DNA of 64,000 nucleotides from Neospora caninum Liverpool (taxonomy: Eukaryota > Apicomplexa > Conoidasida > Eucoccidiorida > Sarcocystidae), in contig NC_018391.1 of the NCBI RefSeq assembly GCF_000208865.1, positions 1,240,001 through 1,304,000 on the forward strand, read 5' to 3'. Both the position numbers and the translations under genes were made by a program. Shown here one piece after another: positions 36,801-47,546 of this stretch. Below the pieces are notes generated by a model. The model did no database searches and was not told where the DNA came from. It worked only from the letters and a program-made list of their open reading frames with translations. The stretch's first letter is position 1; every line of letters starts with the position of its first letter.

Positions 36801-39800
36801 CTCTCGCGCGCTGCCTGCGGTGTCTCCGTTTCTTCGCAGCTTCGTGGCCGAGTGTCAGCGAAGGCTGCTGCTCGAGCGCCAGCAGCGCATCGGTGCCGAG
36901 GAGCTCCAAGCTGAGCAAGCGCTCCAGTCCCAAATTCGAGCCGCAGAGGGGAAATTCAAGAAAATCGGAAAGGCGCGAGAAGAACAAAGGAAACTGCAAA
37001 GGCGATTTGACCTCCCTCCGGACGCCGCGCCTCCGGTAAGAATCATCAATCTACGCTTCTGTACATTTGTATATATATATATGCATATATATATATATAT
37101 ATGTTTCTTTACATTTCGATGTTGCAAGAACATACGCACGTGTACGTATATATATATATATATGTGGTGAGTGAACTGTGCACAGAGAGAATCTGGACAC
37201 GTAGTTTGGGTGAAGAAGCCCATCGACTGAAACGCATTTATGCATCTTCATTTGGGTTTATGTGTGTTGTGTGTGGAATTTTCCATGTGTTTGCACATCT
37301 TTGTGGTCCTCCACTTTTGCACATGCTGCTTCTTTTCACAGACCTCGTTCCTCGCCGATTTCATCTGTGTGTGTGCGCATCTTGTATCCACCGGTGTCGA
37401 CCTCTGCACCGTGTAACTCCCGATGAACATTTCTGTGCGTTGGATCGGGCGTTTTGTGTGTGCTCGACTGTGTCGTTGTCTCCCCCGTGGCGACCGCGCT
37501 GCCTGGGGTTTCTCCTGGATCTTTTTCTCGTGGCCGTTGCCGCTCTCTTCGTAGGTCTCGGCGACCGACTTCCTCGAGCTAAAAGAGCCGACTTGCGTGA
37601 CGCTCAGTGTGCTGCTAGAGGAGACGAAGAACTCGCGCGTCTCCGAGAAGGGAAACGCGCTGATCGACAGCTACCTCTCTTCTCTAGGAGTTGCGCCGCC
37701 CGTCTGCTTCACGTACAACATCGCCGAGAGTTACTGGTGAGAGAGCGAAAAAGGCCGGCGGCGCGGTCGTGATCCTTGAGACTTCGATGTTGTGGTCTCA
37801 GCTCGCGAGTGCGTGGACGTGGTTTTCTCGATGCGTCACCAATTGAGGGCGGGGCAGTCTTCGGGGCTGGGGTGGCTCGGGCCGCTGTGGGCCGCGGACT
37901 CCCCGAGACAGAGCAAAAGAAGGCGTTTCGAAATCCGCAAAAAACCGTCCTCTCTAGATCCCGGAAGCGATTCACCTGAACTATTTCAGGCGAGGACAAA
38001 AGAAACACACGGGTAGAAAGACATTCACACACATAAATGTGTATATCTCTGGAGATGCGTGGACTCAGATGTGCAGAGAGAGGACGGCTCCTGTCCGTCG
38101 ACGCGTCTGTGTGGAAGTGAGAAGTGTAAGTGCGGGAGGACGTCTCTTTTTTCGATTTCGTGGGTCACCAGAGAGACACACGAAATCGAAATGTGCAGGG
38201 GAGACAGGAATCTGCATGCTTGGGTTTTCAGCGTTTCTCTTTCTTCAGGGGTTTGCGCACGGAGGTTTCGACGATGTTGCACCTGCGGCAGCGCGTGGAA
38301 AAACTGAAGGAGGTACGCTTTTCGAGCATCGCGACCTTGTCCCTGCGCCCAATTCTCCGGCGTCTCTCTCCTCGCTCTCGTTTCTCCGCAGCATGCATGC
38401 GCTGCTGACTCCCCCCCCCCCCCGCTCTGGATTTCTCGCGCCACTTTTTCTCGACCGTCGCCCCGCGTCGCGTCCCTGTTCTTCCTCGGTGTCCTTCCCT
38501 TCCAGAAATGCGAGCTCTCGCCCAGACTCTTCCGGCGTTCTCGGCGGTTCTCTGCTCCCTTTCCTGTTTTTTCGGTAGTCCTTCCTTCAGTTTGGTCCCA
38601 CGGCCATTCCACTTCTCTTGGATCTGCTGGTGTGTTGCTTCTTCCCGTTTTGCTGGTGTCTCTCGCCCTGGCCGTGTCGGTGTCGCTTCACCGCCACGAA
38701 GCCTCAAACCCCAGACGCTCCGCACGCGCCCGTTGCGCGGTTCACCGCGCGTCTTTGACTGTTCCTTGTGATATATCTCGTGGTTGGCGTCAATGCGGTC
38801 AAACCTCCGGTTTGGACGGCCTTACAAAACGCTCGCACTGCGGGGCCGCAGTCTGTGCCTCGCGACACATCGGGGCGCTGCGAACTCGTGGAGAGATTGC
38901 CGTGTTTTCGCTCCGTGTTCAGGAACTGAACTACTGGACCACTGTGACGGCGAATCTCCCCCCGCTGCCGGTTGCTGGCGCCGCCCTCCTCACCTCGCCT
39001 GACGCTCGCCACGGGGCCGCGCATGCACCGGGCGGAAAGCCCGTGGGGTCGCTGCAGGCGCAGTTCTACCCTCGGCAGAGCGCGCAGGCCGCCGACGGCA
39101 GGGAGCGGAACGGCCCAGAAGGCTCGCCGCAGCCACGTGAGACGAACGACCGGGAGAAGCAAAAACGGGAGAGAAAGGCCGAGATCAGAGGGGACGGAAA
39201 CGCGAAAGAACGAGAGGAAGAGAGGGGACGCGGGCCGCGAGGATGCAGGGGAACCTCTGAGGGAGAAAGGCGGGAGAACGAGGGAGGGAAATCGGTGAGA
39301 TCTCGGACCTGAAAGGGGGCGAGTCGGGTTGGAAGAGGGATTTGGGCGAAAACCAAGGGAAGAGAAACAAGCGCGAGTGGGGAGTCTCAGTGAACCTTCG
39401 CCCCGCGCGGGAGCGGTCGCACAGTGTGTTTCCTCTGGGTCACCTCGTCTCTTGGTCGTTTCGTTTTGGCGCGGGGGCGTCTCTGCTTTTCTCCAAGGCG
39501 GCTGCAGCCTCTCTCTTCTCGCGCCCCAATTCCGTTCTCGCGCGCCGTGTCGCCGTCCTCGCGCTTCCCTCTCGAAAAGTCGGTCCGTTTTCTTCCCCTC
39601 TCGGCGCTGCGACGCTTCTCCCCGCCTGTCTGGTCTCTCACCTTTTTTCTCGGTTCTTGGGGCGTCCCGGATCCGTCGCCCGCGTCGGTCTCTTTTCCGG
39701 GTTTCCGCCGTCCCTCTCTCCTCCTTGTCCATTTGCTCGTCTTTCTGCGTGGTGGCCTCGCTTTGTCTTCAGCGTCCCGCGACGCTGCTTTCCCGCCCCA

Positions 39801-41561
39801 AGGCGCGTCTCGAAGCCCGTCGGTGGCGAGTGGCCAGAACCCGGACAGCGCGCGCACGCGTCCGAACGCTTCTCTCCCGGCTGCGTCTTCTGTCTCCGCG
39901 TCTTCTCCGTCGCCGCACAGCGCCTCGCCCTCACCGCCTCCGCGCCCCCAACCCCACGTCGCCAGCGGCGCTTCCCACCCTGCGGCTCTGCCTCCGACCG
40001 CCGCGCCGACGCACCCCGGCCTCGGCCAGTCCCACGACCCTGCGGCGGGCGCCGCCGCGATGCATGCGGCCTCACACTACCCGGTGAACGCCCCCGGCTC
40101 GGCGGTCTCTGCCGGCGCCTTCGCGCACGCGCAGAACGCGCACTCCCGCGGGCTGGTTCCCTCGCCGCAGCTCCACCGGCCTGGGGGCTCTGCGCCTGGC
40201 GCGGCCGGAGAGTCCGCCCTGGCCTACGGGGGCGTGGCTGCAGGGATGCATGCAGACCGCGACGAGCGGCCGTCGCCCCTCGCGGGTGTCTCCGCGGGCC
40301 TCGCCCAGGGTTTCCAGTCCTTCCCCTCGCACTTCCAGTCTGCGGGCTTTCAGGCTCCGCAGTTCGCGCCTGCGCAGCCGCGCGCGGCGTTTCCGCAGAT
40401 GCTCGCGCACGGCGAAGGCGCCCACCAGAGCCCCGACGCAGGCCTCGGACTCCCGAGTGTCTCTTGGGGCGTCGCCCACTCAGAGGGGACGGGGATGGCG
40501 CCCGTTTCGGCGGGGCAGATGGCCCAGAGCCCAGCCATGGGCGAAGGCATGCAGAGCCCGTACGGGAGCCAACTGGGCGCGGCGGGCGTGAACAGAGGAA
40601 ACATGCGGCCTGGGCAAGCTGGACCTCCACAGCAGAGCAAGTAAGAGAGTCGAACCCTCGGGAGACGAAAGGCTTCAGGGAGACAGGAACCGAGCCAAGA
40701 AAAGGCCAGAGAAAAAGATGGAGGGGGCGGAGAGGGACGTGGTGGAGGAAAAGGCAGACGGGTGTCGAGAACGGGAGAGGCCTGCAGCAGAGATACACGC
40801 AGCCACGGGTTTTTGCTCAAGTGTTTGTTTCAGTGTGCCTCTACATCGTCAGCCCCCCACATTTCTACCGACAGTTCCTGTCTTTGGAAGAATCGGTTTC
40901 CGACCGCTGGCGCCCCCGTCTTTGAGGCTCTGCCTCGCTTTCCCTCTCCTTCTCTTTCCCTCCTTCTAAATACGCTGTCTCTTTCTCTTTCCCTGCTTCC
41001 TCTTTCGCTCTGGCCTTTCTTTCTTGTCTCCACACAAATCCTCTCCGGTTTCCTCCACGCACCGTTTCCTTCTTCTTCTCGGGTCGTTTCGTCAGGCCTC
41101 CGCGTTCGCGCAGCCGCTCTTCCTCTGCTTCTGCGGGCTCTCCGTATCCGTCGGCGATGGCGCTTTCGCCGTCTGGGCCGTCGGGCGTCCCGTTCGGGCA
41201 GTCTGCGTCTCCGAGCCAGGCGCTTGGATCCTTTGCGGACCCGAAAGACGCGGCGCACGCGCGGCCACGCGCCGAGAGCGGGAACCGCGCCGCCAAGAAG
41301 CCGCGCTCGGCGTCGCGGAAGGCTCAGGCGGTCCCGGCCGCCCTCTCGGGCTACGCGAGCCTCCCGGCCCAGCGCGCCATCCAAGGTCCAGCTCAGGGAG
41401 GCGCCGGCGCCGAGGGCCTTCGGGGCGGAATGCTGGCGCCTGCGGGGCCCGAGCCGAACGCGACGCACCACCAGCCTGGGACGATGCATGCGCTCGACAT
41501 GAGTGGAATGGATCACGGCTTGCCAATGTCCGGCGCGGGCGGGCTCCCCGGCGCGATGTAA
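33824..41561 (+). CDS. DMAP1: DMAP1/Swc4-like chromatin-remodelling subunit (SANT domain)
   Basis: Homologue of DMAP1/Swc4, a shared subunit of NuA4 acetyltransferase and SWR1-type complexes. Ten exons: 33824-34150, 34743-35144, 35747-35904, 36148-36276, 36840-37035, 37555-37736, 38249-38312, 38923-39136, 39773-40640 and 41096-41561, for 1001 aa, all phases consistent. Diagnostic parts: KWRMCAFSNGARQDGLCLAHW (about 119-139), YPFARFNVKTVQPPLTADLY (about 219-238), and a SANT domain WSAEETFQLWHLVHECDLHW through GRSVEELKQRYYAVAKR (about 249-296). The Arg/Glu helix FVAECQRRLLLERQQRIG and the SV-L-EE segment before LHLRQRVEKLKE complete the family core. The last 450 or so residues (Pro/Ser/Ala/His/Met-rich) are a coccidian extension absent from yeast and animal proteins. 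Exon 4's donor (gtccgt) is weak. Nuclear. TA repeats and TGCATGC clusters lie in introns. Confidence 0.94.
35401..35422. repeat. TGCATGC-rich cluster in DMAP1-like intron 2
   Basis: Alternating gcatgcatgcgtgcatgcat. It resembles the AP2-type motif run upstream of the MORN5-like gene but is intronic, so regulatory meaning is doubtful. Confidence 0.6.
35563..35628. repeat. TA microsatellite in DMAP1-like intron 2
   Basis: Interrupted TA tract with ATACC/ACGTA steps within the intron between exons 2 and 3. Confidence 0.9.
37068..37165. repeat. Paired TA microsatellites in DMAP1-like intron 5
   Basis: Two TA tracts (about 37070-37102 and 37145-37164) about 40 bp apart in the intron between exons 5 and 6. 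Confidence 0.9.
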
Positions 41562-44500
41562 CCCGCCTGGGAGTTTTGGCGCAGCGCGAAGCAGGCGGCG
41601 ACGGTGGGGTGCGCAGAGGCCGCCACCGCGGCGGAATCGAGAGGGACCGTTAGTGCGGGGAACGCTGGCGCGGAACACACGGGAGACGGGAAGAAAGACC
41701 AAAGGTCGAAAGGAAAGAGGAGAACGGGACGGAGAAAGAAGAGCCGTGGAAGGACACGCAGGCGGGGTTCGTTGGTTCTTCTGCATGCAGAACAAGCAGT
41801 GCCCTTCCGGGAGAGTCCTGCAGGAGAAACGAATGACGTTCGCGCCGGTTCGTCCGTCTCGACGTGTCTCGAGATGTATCTCGCTGTATGGATCGCTTCA
41901 GGCGCGTGAAGGTTTTTTGGGGATTCTCTGTGTATCTGCGAGGCTGTACACGTGTGCATAGTTAACTCTGTGAAGTTTGTTGGAACGGTGCGCTGAGCCC
42001 CCTAGACCTTTTTCGGCCGAGGTCTACGGCCTTTTTGTTCCGCGGCGAGACACATCGCTCGCTGCCCAACCCGTCACTCTTTCTGCGTCACGGTCGTAAC
42101 GTGCGACGGCGGATAGACTTTCGTCTGGTTCTTCCTCGCACTCGCCTTCACCCGCCTAAACCACTCTCGACGGCAGAACTCTCTGTGCCTCGCTTTTTTC
42201 TCCTGAGGGAGTCAAGCGAAAGGGGGGGAGGGGGGGGGGCCGGTCTTCCAGCTCTCGGGCTCCTAAACGGTCGGCGACCACGGCACGAAACGCAGATGCT
42301 TCACCACAAAGTTGTACAAAGCAGGCATCCGTAGCGGTCTGCAAACAGTTCACTGTGACGAGTCTAGGGTCTCGCGAGGGGTGCGTCCACGCGCAACTTT
42401 CGTTTCTGACCCGCGCCTGGAATCTTGGACGAATGCGCGAAAGCCGTCAGAACACGGCCCCCGCGGGGCTCTTCCGCGAAGTGTCGGTTTCCACGCCACG
42501 TCGCCCTTGAAGCAAACGACGCGCTACGTTTTTGTTCGCGAGGAGCGCGGCAGAAGATCTGTAAACCTATTACAATACAACCTGTAAAAGGGCGCGTGTA
42601 CGAACCTTCGCCTGGGGCGCGGTTCGCTTCCCGTGTCACCGCACCGCCACCGCGATTTGCGTTCTGAAATCCAGTGGAAGAGAGAAACGTGGAACGGGGG
42701 ATTTCCCGTTCCACGTTTCTCGGTGAGCTGACCTCGTTTCTCTGTGTCGTCCACATCCCTTGTGAATCTCGCAAGGGAACAAAACGAGGGTGAGCGCAGC
42801 TGGAGAACCGTAGGGAGAGCCGTCACCAAAGGACGCTTCGGGTCCTCTCTCTCGCGGAGGAATGGAAGCGATGATTTACAAAAATGTGGGATTACGCCGG
42901 TTTAGATTGTGTGTTCTTTGCAGATCCAGCGGTTGATTCTTCGCTCTCGATCCAGCGAGCTCGCCCCGGCGCCTCGCGTGACTTGCGCACCGGTGAAGAG
43001 AAGCCCTTCCGGAACCTCCCGGCGGGAACGCGGGGAAACAGCGAAACAGGGAAAAGTAGAGAACGTTTTTTCGAGATGCAGTGCGTGGGCCTCTGGTGAA
43101 AGAAAAGGCAAGAGCGCACGTGAGAGGGAAGTGTGTAGCGAACCTAGGGTGACCGCAGTGTGAGAGAAGTGCCCGGAGTCCGAGGAGTCACTCCTAGAGC
43201 GCCCCGTTTTGCCTGACGAGACAAAAACAGGGTGACGTGCGCGCCTAGCTTTCGAAAGAACGTGTGCGTCGCTCCTCTCGCGCATCCGAGGACACCGCGA
43301 ACCGGAGAGAGGAGGCGGGTGTGCGCGCGCGGCGAACGGAGTCGGCGAGCAGGGCGACACAAACCTTCGCGTGGTCTTCTCGCCACACGCTTCTCACCCC
43401 TTGACACAGGCAGGGAGAAGCAGAGTGCATTAAGTATAGTGGTGTCCAGCGTATATTTGAAAAACCAGCATTTGTGTACAAGCTGTACGAATGTCATGAT
43501 ATTCACTTGGTACTCTCCTTCCTGATGTTAGTCTGTACGGAATACTTAGGTCTATCTATTTATATTAACGACAGTGGATTTGGTAATGGTGTATTTATAC
43601 TTGTCCCCGAAGAGGGCAGTGTTTCCCGACCTCGGAACGAAGGCCAGCGAAGACACACGCGCCTGTTCACAGTGCCTGAGGGCGCTTGCATGCGTCCACG
43701 GGTTTCCGTCCAACAGGGGCGAGCTCTACAGAAACAGAGAAGTCGCGAAACTCGGCGACAGCCGTCGCACTCGCGCGATCCGTCTGCCGCACAACTCGAC
43801 CTCTCCCCGCGAAGGCTCTCGCTGCTGAATCTGCCCGAACCGTTTCCCTCGTTTTGCCGACCAAGTGTGTTGCCTCGCGCCGGGAAAGGCGCTCCGCGTG
43901 TCTTTCCTCTCCGCCTTCTCGCGCCTGCTCGCCTGGGCAGCCACACGCGAAGTCTGCAGGCGTGAGATCCCTTCAGGTGCGTTCGTCCGTTTGCCTCGCG
44001 TGGAAACCGGAACGGGGAGTTGCGCTCTCGTTGAGTTGTGAAAGGGCTCGGCTCTTTCCCGTGCGAGCTCCCGAGATTGCAGGTCACCGAGGCGCTTCCT
44101 CTGGAGACACGCGAGACCGCCGACACAGGTGGAGACAGGCAAACAGCACAGAGAGGTGGCCGGAAAAGACAAAACAGAGCACGGAGAGCGGGAGTGTTGA
44201 CACGCAGCAAAGAAGGAAAAATCGTTTTGAATCAGCAGAGACCCGAAAGGGACCGCATCTCGACTTCCGCAGGCCTCGGACTTCGCCGCGAGTCGCGAAA
44301 ACGCGTGGCAAAACCCCGGCACGCACGCCTCGGGAAGCCCAAAAGAACCTGAGAGAGAACCCCGGACGCCGAACGAGAGATGCGGCCAGGAAAAAAAATG
44401 TAAAGGTACCCTCCGCATAAGCCCCCCTCTCTCTCTCCATGTCTTTCCTGTCGTCGCGACTTCTCTGCTTCGCGTGGGGCGGTCGCCGCAGCAGACACCC

Positions 44501-45241
44501 AAGTAGATGATAGGCAGACGGCAAGAACGCGGTTTCCCGCACGCTTTCAGGAGCGCGACAGTCCTTAAAGAACAGAGAGAAACGGAGACTGCGCTGTCTC
44601 CGTTCACTTGCCTGTTGCACACGCGGAAAGCCGGAAGGCCACGACCCGAGTGGCGGAAGTCGAAAGCGTTTGCGTCGCCGGATTCTCAGACGGAGCGAAC
44701 AGCCAGTCGCTGCGGCCCCTGCCTGGTCGGTCCGGAAACCCCGCGGCGAGAAGCGGCGAACGCGAACAAGGTGAGCACACACGAAGGCGCGTTCGGCTGT
44801 GGGTCGTGGTTACATTTGTCTTGCCGACAGCCAGAGAAGAATGCATCTCTTTAAAGCGGAAGACGACGCCAAGATCCCCACATGAAGAGTGAAGAGACCG
44901 AGAGGACACGCATCGTCCAACAGCCGCCGCGGAAGAGACACGAAAACAAGACACAAAGACGCCCTACGAAGTATCTTCTCTCTCCGGAAGTCGCCTTCCA
45001 AAGAAACGCCTCTCGGATTCGAAAACGAATTCGGCTCGGGTCTCTCTCTCTTGCAAGAGAAACCGACGCGCTGTCTCGCTTCCACAACAAAAGAACCTTC
45101 GTTTTTCCGAGCAGCCGAGCCTCCCTTGCCACCCTCGCCAGCAGTCCCGAAACAAAGCAAGATCTCTCCTCGGCGCCTGTCTCCCGCGGCCTTTTCAAAC
45201 TCCCTGCGCGCGCGTCTGTTTCCTGTCTTTTGGATGTGCGT
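41562..45241. other. Convergent intergenic gap, DMAP1-like and RCC1-like 3' ends
   Basis: 3.7 kb without a supported coding gene. Long GC-rich open frames on both strands (for example 43726-44622 minus and 44882-46357 plus) lack family features, and some are antisense to the RCC1 tail exon. It contains a 17-bp perfect hairpin at 42682-42721 and a weaker 7-bp inverted repeat (tagacct/aggtcta) near 42003-42026. It presumably includes both 3' UTRs; a noncoding transcript is possible. Confidence 0.45.
42682..42721. repeat. Perfect 17-bp inverted repeat (hairpin)
   Basis: Arms gagaaacgtggaacggg and cccgttccacgtttctc match at every position around a 6-nt spacer (ggattt). It lies about 1.1 kb past the DMAP1-like stop, in the convergent gap. 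Confidence 0.95.
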
Positions 45242-47514
45242 CTATCGACTGTGTGGCCGTTTCTTTGCTGCGGCCTTCCCACTAGCTCTCTTCGGCGTCG
45301 GCGTTTTCGGTCTTTCTGTCTTTTTCTGGATCGTTTTCTTCACGCTGACTCCCGAACTCGCGCTCTTCGTCCCCTTCGCTGCTCGTTTCGGCGCCGCCTT
45401 CGCAGTGGTCTTCGTCGCTCTCTTCGCTGGAGCCTTGCCGTCTTCCTTCTTCCCGGCCACTTTCTGCCGCCCTTTCTTCTCGGGCTTCGCTTTCTCCGCG
45501 CGCGCTCGCGACTGCGGACGCAAACTGTCTCTCTTGCCCCGCGTGCCTGTCGACTTCTCTTCTCGCTTCGCTGCTGCCGCGCCGGCCCGACCGCCCTTCT
45601 TCGCCTCCGCGGCTGCAGCCTTGCCTTTTCCTCCACTTGGAGCCGCGCGCGCCTTCGCCGCCGGGCGGCCTGCGGGCGCCTTCTTCGCCTGCGACTCGCC
45701 CCGCCCTGTCTCCGTTTTCTCCGCGTGTCGCCCCGACCGCCTGTCCTGAGCCCCCAGGCCGCGGCCGCCGCGGGACTGCGCGCGCGGAGTCGCCGCAGCT
45801 GCACTTCCCGGACGAACCGACAGCCTTCTCTTGCTCGGTTTCCGCCCTCCGACACTCTCCGTGAGATCCACTTCCACGTCCTCTTCCGGTTCTTCGTCCG
45901 CAGTGCCCGACGGCGCAGCGTCTTGCTCGTCCGCGGCCTCCTCCGCTGCGTTCTTCTCTTCCTGCCCCTCCCCTGCCTCCTCTTCCGCTTCTCTCTTGTC
46001 CTCCTCTCCCTTCGCGTCCTTCTCTCCTTTCTTCGCAGAGCGCGGTCGCTTGTTGCCTCCGCTCGGGGACACGCCGCTCGCTCCCTTTTCGTCGTCGAGA
46101 CTTCCGGTCTCTGCAGGCTCCTGCGACGCGTCGCCCGTTCTCTCAGCGGTCCTTCCCCCGCCGAGCTCAGCTTCTGCTCCCTCGGCCGCGGCAGGCGCGA
46201 CAGCCTCCGCCTTCACCGCGTCTCTTCCCTGTTTCGAGACGGCGGTCTCTTCGCTCGTCGCCGCCTTCTCGCCGTTCTCCGCGCTGGAAACCTGCGCGGC
46301 GTCGCTCGCACGCAAAGCGCCTGGCGCGGCTGCCTCCGCGCAGGTTTCCAGCGCTGACGAGCCTGCAGAGCCACAGAGAAAACGGGGACCTACACTCGAG
46401 AGCGAAGCGCCGCAGAAACGAAGAACGCGCTTCGCAACCGCGCACGCGCTGTTCGCGAATTTCACCTTCCCACCAAAAGCGCCAGCACGAAGGCGGAAAG
46501 AAGCACGAAGAGGGCGCGAGGGCTAGTCGTCCACACAGATTTCACGGAAAACCTAAATTCGCATATTTGATTGGCATTCGCCCTTCTCTTTCGGCAGGAG
46601 AAGGGTGGGCAGCTTACGTCTTCTTTTCGACTCTCTCTCGGCGTCGTCTTCTTCTTCTTCGTCGGTGTCGGGGCGCTGGCGTTTGCGCCTCGCCGTTACC
46701 TCCTGGTCTTCCTCCTCCGCGTTTTCCGTCGCGTACTCGCCGCTCCAGCACAGGACCATGCTGTGCTGCGAACCGCCGTGCGCCTGAACAGTCCCAGGTA
46801 GAATGCGAGACCAAGGAAAAGTAGAAATGCGCCGCACCTCAGTCACATCCACACAAGACACCACCAGCGGTGTGGGGATCGGCGTGCGTCTCTTGAGCAG
46901 CGACGAAGACGGCCAGGCGTGGCGCGACGCTGAAACACCCGCAGGGGCTCCAAAGAAACTCGCACACTTCCACCGGAAAGAAACGCGACGTTGTTCTCGA
47001 GGCGCAGACGTCTCCTGCCACCAGTCCTGTCTTCTTTCCTCTCTGTCTTCTTTCCTCTCTGTCTTCTTTCCTCTCTCTTTTCTGCGCTTCTCACCTGCAG
47101 CACGAAGGTGCTCTGAAAGAGCCGCGGATCCACGACGTACGGCGTACGGCGGATTTCCACGTCTTGGCCGTTTCCCAGCTGGAAGTTCTGGCCCGCGCCC
47201 CAGGTGTACAGACACCCCGCCTCCGTGACTGCGACGCAGTGATCGCTGCCGCACTGCACCCAGCGCAGCGGGTGTCTTTCCAGTTTCTCCAGAATCTGAG
47301 GTTCCTCCACCATGCCGTAGCTCTTCGAGCAGCCGTGGCCTGCGAGCGTCGACACACACGCCGCACAACTTTCTCAGCCGGAAGAACTTTTTGACGCGCT
47401 CCCACAAGCCTCAGAACCCGCCAAACACGTTCCGTGCATGCGGCCGACGCACATTCACACACGTGCTCACAGAAACACACGCAAAGATGTGGGTGTGCAT
47501 GCCAAGAGAAGACT

Positions 47515-47546
<32 letters not shown>

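Noticed and set aside
38704..39732. 342-codon minus-strand frame
   Set aside because: Antisense to the DMAP1-like exon 8 region and intron 8, with Arg/Glu-rich low complexity and no motif.
39342..40925. 527-codon plus-strand frame
   Set aside because: An overlapping frame of the DMAP1-like exon 9 region. The spliced frame fits phases on both sides, and this one is Arg/Pro composition only.
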